Assembly (NCBI GenBank): GCA_006386115.1
Contig: VFIW01000001.1
Location: forward strand, 62,001-126,000
DNA from: Globisporangium splendens
Taxonomy: Eukaryota; Oomycota; Peronosporomycetes; Pythiales; Pythiaceae
Direction: 5' to 3'
Length of the DNA: 64,000 bases
In this document: positions 55,701 through 64,000 of the stretch, one piece after another
Numbering within the stretch: position 1 is the first letter of the stretch
Layout of the letters: each line of letters starts with the position of its first letter
The notes under the pieces: model-generated
Seen by the model: the letters and a program-made list of their open reading frames with translations, nothing else
Database searches by the model: none
Told to the model about the DNA's origin: nothing
Program-made: the position numbers and the translations under genes

Positions 55701-57161
55701 TTCCGCACACAAAACGTGGGTGAGCTATGTGGAGACTTGCTTTCTCTCACATGACCGGCGAGGGCTCGTTTCGCGAAGAACTCGTCGATAGCCTCAACCT
55801 GCTCGCGGGGCAGCGGCCATTGTCTGGTCACGCAATATTTGCTCCCGGGCTCGAGATCGATCTCGTGCCGTACGCCACGGTCAACGGGCAGGGCACTTGG
55901 CACTTTGTCGGGGAACACATCTTTGAACTCCCACAACAAGTCAAAGTATGGACTGCCTTTCACGGCGTCCCAGTCCTGAGCAGCAAACCGCCTCTGTTTG
56001 TCTGACTCCAAAACACTCTCATCCGCAGTGGACGAGGTGCACAGTTCGCTACGCGTAAACGCGGTAGGAACGACGATCTCGCGGATCTGATCACGCTCTA
56101 GCTCCGTAAGAAAGAGCTCGAAGCTCATTTCTTCGAGGGATACGATCGCCTCAACGGTACTCGGCAGCCCATGGAGCGCCGCAAATTCAGCGAAGAACAC
56201 TTCGTCTGATGCGTTTGCTTCCGGACTGCGCTTTGCGCGTCTGAGTGCCACGTCAACGTGAGCGCGATCTATCGACGGATCCGAGATCCTGTCAAAGGCG
56301 CGCAGCGAAGCTGCAGCTGCGTCGAGAGATGGGGCAATCGTGTGCGAGGCGGCCGTTTCCTCAGCAACAGATGCCAATGCACTGTCTCTCTTGCGAGCTG
56401 ACAACTTGCGTCGCCCTCGTCGGTTGATGCGAACACGCGACCTCGCGGTTCTGAGCTCCAGTACTGCACCGTCAGGGTGGTACGAGCTGGCTGACGCGTG
56501 TACACCTGTACTGTCGCTGTCACTTGCGGGGGCTGGCTCGGATGCTCTGGAGCCGCACACTTGCGCACCAGTGTCCACGTCTGGACTTTCTGGCGCTTCC
56601 GCACAAACTGGGCTACCTGCCACAGTGTATCGCTTCGCTGGGCTACCTGCCTCAGCGCATCTTCTTGCTCGGCTCTCTGCCGCAGCGTGTGTGTTTGAAG
56701 CGGGGCTACCTGCCGCCGCGTGTCTTCCAGCTGGGCTCCCTGCCGCAGCGTGTTCAATGCTCACATCCATAGCGTGGAAATATTCCCGCAATCTTCGCTC
56801 TTCATCAGAGGAAGGGGTGGAGCTCCCGATTGTGCGTGCTCGCCAATCGATCCAAGGCTGATGTTTCGCCAGCCAAGGCATTCCTAGGATGAGGTCGTAC
56901 TTCGACCCCATCGCTAGTACTACGAATGTTTCTTTGCAGACAAAGTCGCAAAATCTGAAAGAGAGTTCAACTCGAACTCCTTCAGTGTGTACTGTCGACC
57001 CATCGGCCAGACGTACGATCATCTTCTCGCGCTTGCCAGTGTGGACAAGTCGCTCATACGCTTGCAGACTCTGTTTCAGAGCTGACTTAGAGACGAAGTT
57101 CTGTGACGCACCGCAGTCAACAAGAACCGTCATTTTCTTCTCATAGCCCTTCACATCGGCG
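52133..57161 (-). CDS. Gypsy pol of element B, protease to chromodomain, cut by element C
   Basis: About 1676 open codons from the LTR junction at 57161 to the stop at 52133. It has a retropepsin with DCGA instead of the usual D(S/T)GA (VLVDCGASQNFVS, near 57118), then GMPWLAKHQPWIDW. A long Ala/Gly/Ser/Pro insert of tandem repeats (56609-56757) follows, then reverse transcriptase (YFDDIFVHS, near 55375) and RNase H (CDASDFAIGCALMQ). The integrase has H2C2 (EFHDAPASGHLGREKTF, CEQCQRVK) and DDE (SMDFVFGFP, IVSDRDPRF, HPETDGQTERVN). A minisatellite-coded insert (53215-53373) and a chromodomain (YLVKWRGYDLSQSTWEP) close it. No stops: a recent element apart from the insertion. Its upstream gag lies right of D and C. 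Confidence 0.9.
53215..53373 (-). repeat. 45 bp minisatellite inside the B pol ORF
   Basis: Four tandem copies of a 45 bp unit starting GAGTACCGTAACTC at 53215, 53260, 53305 and 53350. On the minus strand it encodes repeats of SYGTRVPIDRS(S/P)TV in the integrase C-terminal extension. The period is a multiple of three, so copy-number change keeps the frame. GGTACC and AGATCGATCT palindromes occur in each unit. Confidence 0.9.
56609..56757 (-). repeat. Ala-Gly-Ser-Pro coding repeat between protease and RT of B
   Basis: Imperfect tandem units carrying GGGCTACCTGCC/GGGCTCCCTGCC, coding (A)AAGSPA-type repeats in the pol frame. It forms a spacer after the protease and is open in other minus frames too. 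Confidence 0.7.
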
Positions 57162-57817
57162 TGTAATGGGGCGCTGTTCCAAACAGTCCCCAAAACACGG
57201 CACACACGCTTGTGCGACTTGAGGAAGCGATCTCCCGACTTGGAGGGAGAGAAGACGACTTGAGTACTTGAGGGTAAAATTGCAACTGAATTGAAAATGC
57301 TTATGGTTCCTGTCGCTACTTGTAAATGAACCCCAAGGGCTCCTAGAGGTTTTATAACTAAAACCTAAACATACACAATAAAACCTATGAATCTGATATA
57401 TAAAACCTTGGGTACACTGAGGTTGAACCCACGAGATCTTCGAGAAGCTTGAACTTGAAGTCCCGTGGAAAATTCCCTGCAAAGTGATTGGCTACAGCCA
57501 CTCACTTTAGGTGGCAGAGACACGTTGGTCTCATCACCTGTGCAGTTTCCCAAGTAGGAACCATCACTCAGTACTTGATTAGTACATGGACGCCATCACT
57601 ATGTACTGATTAGTACATGTGAACAACATTCTGCACTGATCAGCACAGAGAGCGCTCGTGACGTCATGGGATGAGGTCACATGTGCATGAGGGGACTGTC
57701 GTACCGTGATCTGTGTTGTTGTTTGTCTCTCCACAATGCACACTGAAGGTGGTGTGTGGCACACTAGATCTGAGAACAGATCCACCTTCATGTAATGGCT
57801 AAGTATAGCCCATTACA
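57162..57817 (-). repeat. 3' LTR of Gypsy element C
   Basis: 656 bp from TGTAATGGGGCG to GCCCATTACA. Most of it aligns with the A and D LTRs, but it differs at its left end and in a TA(C/T)TGATTAGTACATG-type repeated block (about 57575-57650) absent from A and D. It interrupts the protease-upstream part of B pol. CGGCG (57157-57161) is the expected target-site duplication. Confidence 0.8.
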
Positions 57818-57830
57818 TCATCCCCTCCTT
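57818..57830 (-). promoter_or_regulatory. Polypurine tract of element C
   Basis: Minus-strand AAGGAGGGGATGA adjoining the LTR. Confidence 0.75.
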
Positions 57831-57893
57831 AAAGCCAAAAGTACCTTGCGTACTTTTGCAGACCTTTCGGAGCAGTTCACTTTCCAATCGGCC

Positions 57894-59039
57894 ATGAAGC
57901 GACCAAGTGACCAAGTGAACCAAGGTGAAGAACGTCCGTTGTCCAAGCGACAGCAGACAGCTCCAGAACTCTTCGACGTATCCTCCATTCTGAAGAAGAA
58001 GGGGGATCTCGAGTTCTACAAGGAGCGGTTCTTCAGTTGGCGTCGGATCAACGATCGCGATGATCCGAACCAACACATCGCAGCCCAGAGAGACTCATGG
58101 CGAACATTCGTTCGTCTTGAGAACGAGAACAAGATGGAGCGTCTTCTTCGCCGTGGCAATGCTCGTGCCCAAAGAAGAACTCCTGCTGACGACAGAGCGA
58201 ATCCCAGCTCTGGTCGTCGTAGTGTCGCCCCTGGCGACGCTACAAGCGGTTCTCGTAGCTGCGGACCACGTCGGGAACATCAGACTCCATCGTCTGATGT
58301 GGTTCCCACGTGTCCGAGCTCGGTGGATATCCACGCCACCGAACTCTGTAGAAGCGTTGATGGTTCAACTGCTTCTTTCCTCGACGATGAGTCGGTCGAT
58401 CTTGATGATCAACAATCGACTGAACCACCCAGCGATGCTCTCCCTGAGAGTCTAACAACGGGGGTGGGGCTGAACGAGAAAACGATTGAGCGACTCTGGA
58501 AGCGGAAGAGTGCTCACCGTGGGCAAATCGAGGCTTTGCAGCAGCGTTGTTCGACGCTTGAGGAACGCTGCGAGAGTCTCGAGAACCTTGTCGCCGATCA
58601 TGAGTCGAAGATCGATGTCCCGACAGAAGGTTGTGCCCAGTGTTCGGCTTTGGAGTCCCGTTTCGAGGAACGGTTCCAACAAGTTCAGGGCGAACTTGTC
58701 CGACTCCAGAAGAACGAGAAGTCTCGTGAGTTGGCTCACGATCGCCTTTTGCGCTCTGTGGAAGAGGCAGGTTCGGCTCTCGAGGTACTTCGTGGTGAGT
58801 ACCATTCTCGTCTTCAAGCGTTGGAGTCAGTGAAGGACCAATCCTTCGACGTCCTGCAACTCCTGTACGCCGAGAAGAATCTCCAGAGCGATGAGCTGTT
58901 TGCTCTTCGCAATCAAGTGGAGAAACTTCACGATCAGCTCGATCGTTTGCGGAAGATCTCGCAGGATCCGCAGATCCACTTGGAAGGTAAGGCTTTAGTC
59001 TACCCACATAAAATGTCGGGTGTAGACGCATGCGTGTAG
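57894..59039 (+). CDS. Antisense coiled-coil-like ORF of element C
   Basis: 381 aa, ATG again exactly 77 nt from the LTR edge. Compared with element A many codons differ, but the residues line up: MKRPSDQVNQGEE, KRQQTAPELFDVSSILKK, FYKERFFSWRR, DDPNQ, SWRTFVRLENE, then KTIERLWKRKSAHRGQIEAL and coiled-coil heptads (LRNQVEKLHDQLDRLRK). The C-terminus is longer because the A stop is absent. It overlaps pol by 800 bp (58240-59039). The frame stays open although the C pol on the other strand is broken further upstream. Confidence 0.65.
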   Translation: MKRPSDQVNQGEERPLSKRQQTAPELFDVSSILKKKGDLEFYKERFFSWRRINDRDDPNQHIAAQRDSWRTFVRLENENKMERLLRRGNARAQRRTPADDRANPSSGRRSVAPGDATSGSRSCGPRREHQTPSSDVVPTCPSSVDIHATELCRSVDGSTASFLDDESVDLDDQQSTEPPSDALPESLTTGVGLNEKTIERLWKRKSAHRGQIEALQQRCSTLEERCESLENLVADHESKIDVPTEGCAQCSALESRFEERFQQVQGELVRLQKNEKSRELAHDRLLRSVEEAGSALEVLRGEYHSRLQALESVKDQSFDVLQLLYAEKNLQSDELFALRNQVEKLHDQLDRLRKISQDPQIHLEGKALVYPHKMSGVDACV

Positions 59040-61906
59040 GTATGTCTAGCGTATAGGCATCACCATTGCATTTTACTACCTTGAACGGTCCAATGAACCT
59101 TGGCAGAAGCTTCGAGCTTCCCAAGTTGGACACTGCGTGTTCAGGTAGATTTGCCGCACTAAGCAATACAAGATCATTGATCTTATACACTTGCTTGTTC
59201 TTCCTTCCGCTCTTGTCTGCTTGTTCCTTTTGCAGATCCTGAGCCTTCGCGATTGCGTCTCGAACAAACCTCACAACGGCTTGTCTCCTCACAACAAAGT
59301 CATCGACTTGCTGTTCCTCACGACTTGTTAGGTCGTTGAGGGGTTTCATCGAGTCAAAATTGGCTTTTAACTCGGCAACAGCATTCAGGTCCGACTTGTG
59401 GTCATTAGCAGTAGTCCCGCCCCACGTAAGGGAGAGACACATCCCATATGGAGCAGGCACACGAGCGTGAATGCCCTAGTTCACTAAAATGGAGACTAGT
59501 GACATCGACGACATGCGTGGAGTTGGTCAACGCAAACTCGCGAGAGGAGAGAAAAAAGCAAGCCACTCTTTGAAAGACGTTGCGTAGCTGCGCAACACGT
59601 CTTCAAGGACACGATTCACTCGTTCAGTTTGACCATCCGTTTCAGGATGTGCCGCTGTCGACATGGCCAACTTGGTGTCCAGAAGTCCGAACAGTGCACG
59701 CCAGAACTTGGACGTAAACCGAGTGTCACGGTCAGACACGATCTCAACGGGCAGGCCATGTAGACGGAATACGACGTCTACAAAGACCTTGGCCGTCATT
59801 TCGGCTGAGATCTTGTCCGAAACCGGCGCAAGATGGACCATCTTGCTGAATCGGTCCACAAACACAAGGATGCCATTGCGTCCGTGTTTGTCACGCGGAA
59901 GTCCGAATATGAAATCCATACTCACAGACTTCCAACTGTCCGATGGGACAGCCAATGAACGAAGTGGGGCCTGAGTGGAACCAGAAGGTTTCACTCGTTG
60001 GCAGATCTCGCAAGTCCTCACATACTTGCGAACCCACTTGTACATGTGTGGCCAGTAGTAATCCCGGGAAAGACTGAGAAACGTCTTCTCACGTCCGAGA
60101 TGGCCACCCGAAGGACTGTCATGGTACTCATACAAGAGTCGATGACGCAGACCTTCGTCGTTGGGAACAACAACCCTTGCTGTATCCCCGTCTTCAACCG
60201 CGTAGTACAACAACCCATTGTGTACTCGGAAGCGGTGAACTCGCGACCTTGTGCGCGACGGAAGACCTTGCAGTGCTTTGTCCGAAGGGTCCTTGAAATA
60301 CTTCAACAAGTCCTGACATGTTTCGTCAGACTTGTACCCTCCGACGATCTCTTCTCGCGCTGTGGTCGTAGCTTGCACTGCGATCGCTTGAACATCTTCA
60401 CAGAGTCGACACGCTCCGTCCGTGTCTTCACTCTTGGTCTTCGGATCATAATCCGGACGTCTTGAAAGCGCATCGGCTAAGATGTTCGTCTTGCCTGGCT
60501 TGTAGTGTACAACAAAGTTGTACTCTGCAAAGAAAGAGAACCATCTCGCCATTCTTTGCGACAAGTGAGGAGTCTTCACTGCCGTACGCAGCGACGCATG
60601 ATCTGTGTAGATCGCAAAGCGCTCCTCTCCAAGCAGATACACACGGAACTTGACCAAAGAATACTTCATCGCCAGAAGTTCCTTGTCGTGAACTGGGTAG
60701 TTCCGTTCTGCGGGTCGGAGTTGTCGTGACTGATACGACACAACTCGCTCATGACCCTCATCATCGTGTTGCATCAAGGCGCAACCGATGGCATAGTCGC
60801 TTGCATCGCAAACCACATGAAAAGGCTTGTCGTGGTTTGCGATTGCCAGCACGGGAGCTTCTCGCAGACTCCTCTTCACTTCGGCAAATGCCATTTGATG
60901 GTCACTGGACCACTCCCACTCAATGTCCTTCTTCAGGAGCTGTGTGAGCGGTTGCACCAACGCTGCATAATTGCGCGTGTACTTGTGCAAGTAATTGGCC
61001 AGACCCAACCATTGTCGTAGCTGTTTGACATTCTGAGGCACAGGCCAATCGTCAATAGCTTTGACCTTCTCCGGATCGACTCGAACACCATGCTTTCCCA
61101 CAAAGCAGCCGAGAACGGGGATCTCCGGTGCAAAGAATATGCACTTCTTCAGGTTAGCGTAGAGCTTGTTCTCTCGCATGACCTGAAAGACTTGACGGAG
61201 ATGGTCAAGATGAACATCAACGTCAGACTTTTCACCCGTGGTTTTACTATGAACGAATATATCGTCAAAGTAGCTCGGTGCAAACCCTCTCAATGGACGA
61301 AGTAAATTCGTGACCATCCTATTGAAAGTTGCAGGAGCGTTCTTCAGTCCCTGTGGCATCACCAACCATTCCCACAGCATACCACTCGGGGTACTCACTG
61401 CAGTTAGTGGTACATCGTCTTCGCGCATTCGAATCTGATAGAACCCATCTTTCAGATCGATAGCACTAAAGACAGTACTGCCAACCATTCCATCAAGGAT
61501 CATATCCTTGCGTGGAACCGGAGTTTGGGCTGGAATTGTCGCGTCGTTCAGCTTGTTGAAAGCGTGAACGATGCGCCAACCACCAGTTGCCTTCTTCACA
61601 CAGAAGGTTGGGCTACAATGTGGAGACTTGCTCTCTCGCACATGCCCAGCCTCAGCACGTTGCGCAAAGAACTCGTCGATCGCAACGACTTGTTCTCTTG
61701 GCAACGGCCACTGCCGTGTGATACAATACTTCGTGCCAGGAAGTATGTCAATCTCATGACGAACGCCTCTATCGAATGGCAGTTCGTCTGGCACCTTGTC
61801 AGGGAATATGTCCTCATATTCCTTGACAAGTTCATACACGGGGTTCGTTTTGAGAGCGTCCCACGACTGCTCATCAAACCTTTCCTTCCGTGTCTTCTCA
61901 TCGAAC
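58240..61906 (-). pseudogene. Gypsy pol of element C, broken, cut by element D
   Basis: From the D junction at 61906 the frame runs through RT (YFDDIFVHS), RNase H (CDASDYAIGCALMQ) and most of integrase (SMDFIFGLP, IVSDRDTRF, HPETDGQTERVN) to 59527. There it leaves frame in FKEWLAFFSPLASLR. Small indels at about 59460-59570 destroy the segment that in A reads EFLPLVEFALNNSTHVSTG. The C-terminal part resumes at 59460 and runs to 58240 (integrase end, linker, chromodomain FYRVRWRGYPPSSDTWEP). The element is therefore non-autonomous. The gag/protease part lies right of D. Confidence 0.85.
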
Positions 61907-62515
61907 TGTAAGAGGCTATCCGAGACAGCCTCAAACACGGCACGCACGCTTGCGCTTGAAGAGGAAGACTTGAGAGGAACTTGGCAAAAATGCAACTGAA
62001 CTGAAATGAGCTTATGGTTCCTGACACTACATGTAAAACACCACTAGGGCTCCTACACGCTTTATAACTAAAACCTAAACATGCACAATAAAACCTATGA
62101 ATCTGATATATAAAACCTTGGGTACACTGAGGTTGAGCCCAGGGGATCTTCGAGAAACTTGAACTTGAAGTCCCGTGGAAAATTCCCTGCAAAGTGATTG
62201 GCTACAGTCACTCACTTTAGGTGGCAGAGACACGTCGGTCTCATCACCAGTGCAGTTTCCCAAGTAGGAACCATCACTCACGTGTATAGAGTACTGTTGT
62301 GCGTAATCACGCCGAATCTCAATGATTGCGAGCGACCAACACTCAACTCAGACACGGATTGCTCTGACGTCAGACGATGACGTCACAAGTGCATGTGGGG
62401 ATCACTATTATGTGTTTCACCCAATATCTTCGCACCCACAATGCATTTCCACAAGGTGGTGTGTGACACACACAAAGAGCCACCTTGCATGTAATGGCAG
62501 CCTTAGCCCATTACA
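61907..62515 (-). repeat. 3' LTR of Gypsy element D
   Basis: 609 bp from TGTAAGAGG to CCCATTACA, nearly identical to 46926-47533. It cuts C pol just upstream of RT (frame resumes at FDEKTRKERFDEQSW). CGAAC (61902-61906) is the expected target-site duplication. The polypurine tract at 62516-62528 shows that it belongs to the element on its right. Confidence 0.85.
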
Positions 62516-62528
62516 TCATCCCTCCCTT
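62516..62528 (-). promoter_or_regulatory. Polypurine tract of element D
   Basis: Minus-strand AAGGGAGGGATGA adjoining the LTR, identical to that of element A. Confidence 0.75.
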
Positions 62529-62591
62529 AAAGTTCCATCACGGACTTTACTTCTTTCGGAAGAGGCACCCGCTCTCACTTTCCAATTGACC

Positions 62592-63641
62592 ATGAAGCGA
62601 TCAAGCGACCAAGTGAAGCGCGAAGAACAGCCCGAGCCAAAGCGGCAGCGGACGACTCCCGGCTTGTACGACATCTCCGCTATTCGCAAGAAGCGTGGAG
62701 GACGTCGGTTCTACAAGGAGTTGTTCTTCCTCTGGCGCAAGATGTCCGGCAGCGACGATCCTGGCCAGTCCAGCACAGCGAAGCTCGAGTCGTGGAAGAC
62801 GTTTGTCTGACTCGAGAACGAGAATCTTGTCGAGCGTTTGCTAGGGAACCTAGGAGGCACGCTCGAGAACGACCATAAAGAGCTTGGCTCTCGTCGTTCT
62901 AGTGCTCGCGAGAGCACTACAAGCTCTGCTCGTAACTGTGAACCACGTCGAGAACATCAGACTGAAGAGTCTCTCGAGGTTCCCACGTGTCCGAGTCCGG
63001 CGGATAGCCAAGCCACCGTACTCTGTAGAAGCGTTGACGGTTCAACGACTTCTCTCCTCGACGACGAGTCGATCGATCCTCGTGATCGACTATCGACTCA
63101 ACGATCCAACGACACTCTCCCTGATGATCGATCAGAGGAGGTGGGGCTGAACGCGAAAACGATTGAGCGACTCTGGAAGTGGAAGAGTGCTCACCGCGCT
63201 CAGATCGAGGCTCTTGAAGTTCGCAACGCGGTACTCGAAGACCGGTGCGAAAGCCTCGAAGACCGGTTGAAGGAGCAGGAGTCGAAGATCGACTTGCTCT
63301 TCGATGGTCTTGCCCAGCGTTCGGCAATGGAGTCACGTTTCGAACAGAGGTTCGAGAAGATTCAAGCCGAGCTCGAACGACTCCAGAAGGCTGAGAAAGC
63401 TCGTGATGCGTATCACGAACGTCTACTGCGCTCTGTGGAAGAGGCAGGGACTTCTCTTGAGATACTTTGGAAGGAGTATCATGGTCGCCTTCTCGCGTTG
63501 GAGACAATAAAGGACGAGTCCTTTGATGTGCTTCAGCGCCTTTATGCCGAGAAGAAGCTCCATGACGATGAGTTACAGACTCTTCGCGAGCTGGTGGAGC
63601 GACTTCAGGATCGACTTGATCGTCTGCCAAAGGCTCTGTAG
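62592..63641 (+). pseudogene. Antisense coiled-coil-like ORF of element D, one nonsense codon
   Basis: Same ORF as at 47610-48659 (349 codons), ATG 77 nt from the LTR edge. It is interrupted by a single TGA at 62808-62810 where element A has CGA (TFVRLENE becomes TFV, stop, LENE). After the stop the frame is open to 63641. The C-to-T change lies outside the overlap with pol, so pol is unaffected. Confidence 0.75.
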
Positions 63642-64000
63642 GGTTCGCTGACCCACTTGGAAGGTAAGGCTTCAGTCTACCTACGTAGAACGTAGGGTGT
63701 AGTCGCATGCGTGTAGGAATGTCTAGTGTGTAGGCATCACCATTGCATTTAACTACCCTGAACGGTCCAATATATCTTGGCAGAAGTTTCGAACTCCCCA
63801 AGTTGGACACTGCGTGTTCAGGTAGATTAGCCGTGCTAAGTAATACAAGATCATTGATCTTATATACTTGCTTGTTCTTCCTTCCGCTCCTATCTGCTTG
63901 TTCCTTTTGCAGATCCTGAGCCTTTGCAATTGCGTCTCGAACAAACCTCACAACGGCTTGTCTCCTCACAATAAAGTCATCGACTTGCTGTGCCTCACGA
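62917..64000 (-). CDS. Gypsy pol of element D, C-terminal part, continues beyond the window
   Basis: Open from the right edge of the window (REAQQVDDFIVRRQAVV) to the stop at 62917: integrase C-terminal GPY/F-like part (LLPRYIGPFRVVKCNGD, HPTFYVGRLKPYLP), linker and chromodomain (FYRVRWLGYPPDSDTWEP). Nearly identical to element A. The upstream pol, gag and 5' LTR lie right of the window. Confidence 0.85.
   Translation of the reverse strand, partial: REAQQVDDFIVRRQAVVRFVRDAIAKAQDLQKEQADRSGRKNKQVYKINDLVLLSTANLPEHAVSNLGSSKLLPRYIGPFRVVKCNGDAYTLDIPTRMRLHPTFYVGRLKPYLPSGSANPTEPLADDQVDPEVAPPAREESVTHRHGASSRHKGAEAHQRTRPLLSPTREGDHDTPSKVSQEKSLPLPQSAVDVRDTHHELSQPSGVVRARLESSRTSVRNVTPLPNAGQDHRRASRSSTPAPSTGLRGFRTGLRVPRCELQEPRSERGEHSSTSRVAQSFSRSAPPPLIDHQGECRWIVESIVDHEDRSTRRRGEKSLNRQRFYRVRWLGYPPDSDTWEPRETLQSDVLDVVHSYEQSL

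Larger units (their letters stand above)
46926..64000 (-). mobile_element. Nest of four Ty3/Gypsy chromodomain elements (A, B, C, D)
   Basis: Four minus-strand elements are inserted one inside another, each into the pol of the previous. A spans 46926-50470 (3' half), B 50471-57161, C 57162-61906 and D 61907-64000 onward. At each junction an uninterrupted pol frame stops at a TGTAA LTR end that is backed, on its far side, by a polypurine tract belonging to the incoming element. The exposed parts are 3' LTR, polypurine tract, antisense ORF and the C-terminal pol. The 5' remnants must lie to the right in the order D, C, B, A. A and D are nearly identical; C is related; B is a distinct lineage. 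Confidence 0.85.

Noticed and set aside
52133..57205. Element B appearing to lack gag and to start pol right after an LTR
   Set aside because: The LTR at 57162-57817 belongs to element C (its polypurine tract is on the far side). B gag is displaced to the right by the insertion, so absence cannot be claimed.
1..64000. tRNA or rRNA genes
   Set aside because: None recognised by eye in the intergenic stretches. A covariance-model search (tRNAscan/Infernal) would be needed to exclude them.

Overview
The window looks like nuclear DNA of an oomycete (Peronosporales/Pythiales type; the species is not identifiable by eye). The reasons are short GT-AG introns of about 45-100 nt, GC-rich codon third positions, tightly packed genes on both strands, a family of basic-region/START-like proteins, very large cyclic-nucleotide-binding channel genes, and Copia and chromodomain-Gypsy retrotransposons.

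Layout. 1-2928: the 5' part of a Ty1/Copia element on the minus strand, with an open gag-pol and a probable 5' LTR. It sits in a duplicated 3' end of a channel gene. 2929-3822 and 7982-8876 are arms of an inverted repeat of about 0.9 kb that flanks a START-like gene and a poorly resolved gene. 8726-21057: two head-to-head, multi-module ion-channel genes with cyclic-nucleotide-binding domains. The minus copy (four modules) is 5'-truncated and carries at least seven lesions. The plus copy has lost about one and a half modules and has one further frameshift. 21681-25262: a tandem pair of basic-region/START-like genes.

26311-46237 is a normal gene-rich stretch: a QGYPPQ-repeat protein, a PH-START-ORD oxysterol-binding-like protein, a MYCBP homologue, a TPR-prefoldin fusion, a B-box protein, an unknown protein, a DUSP-domain protein, a PDCD2/MYND protein, a BAR-like protein with a GC-AG intron, an AFG1-like ATPase, a SWEET transporter, and another basic-region protein.

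46926-64000 is a Russian-doll nest of four minus-strand Gypsy elements (A, B, C, D). B interrupts A at 50470, C interrupts B at 57161, and D interrupts C at 61906. Only the 3' half of each is exposed, and D runs off the window. Each of the four carries, on the opposite strand, a coiled-coil-like ORF. It starts just inside the 3' LTR and overlaps the integrase-linker/chromodomain coding end of pol by 587-800 bp, in the same antisense register in all four elements. The ATG is exactly 77 nt from the LTR edge in A, C and D. This convergent dual-coding second gene is the most unusual system in the window. All exon models come from reading splice signals by eye; no searches were run.
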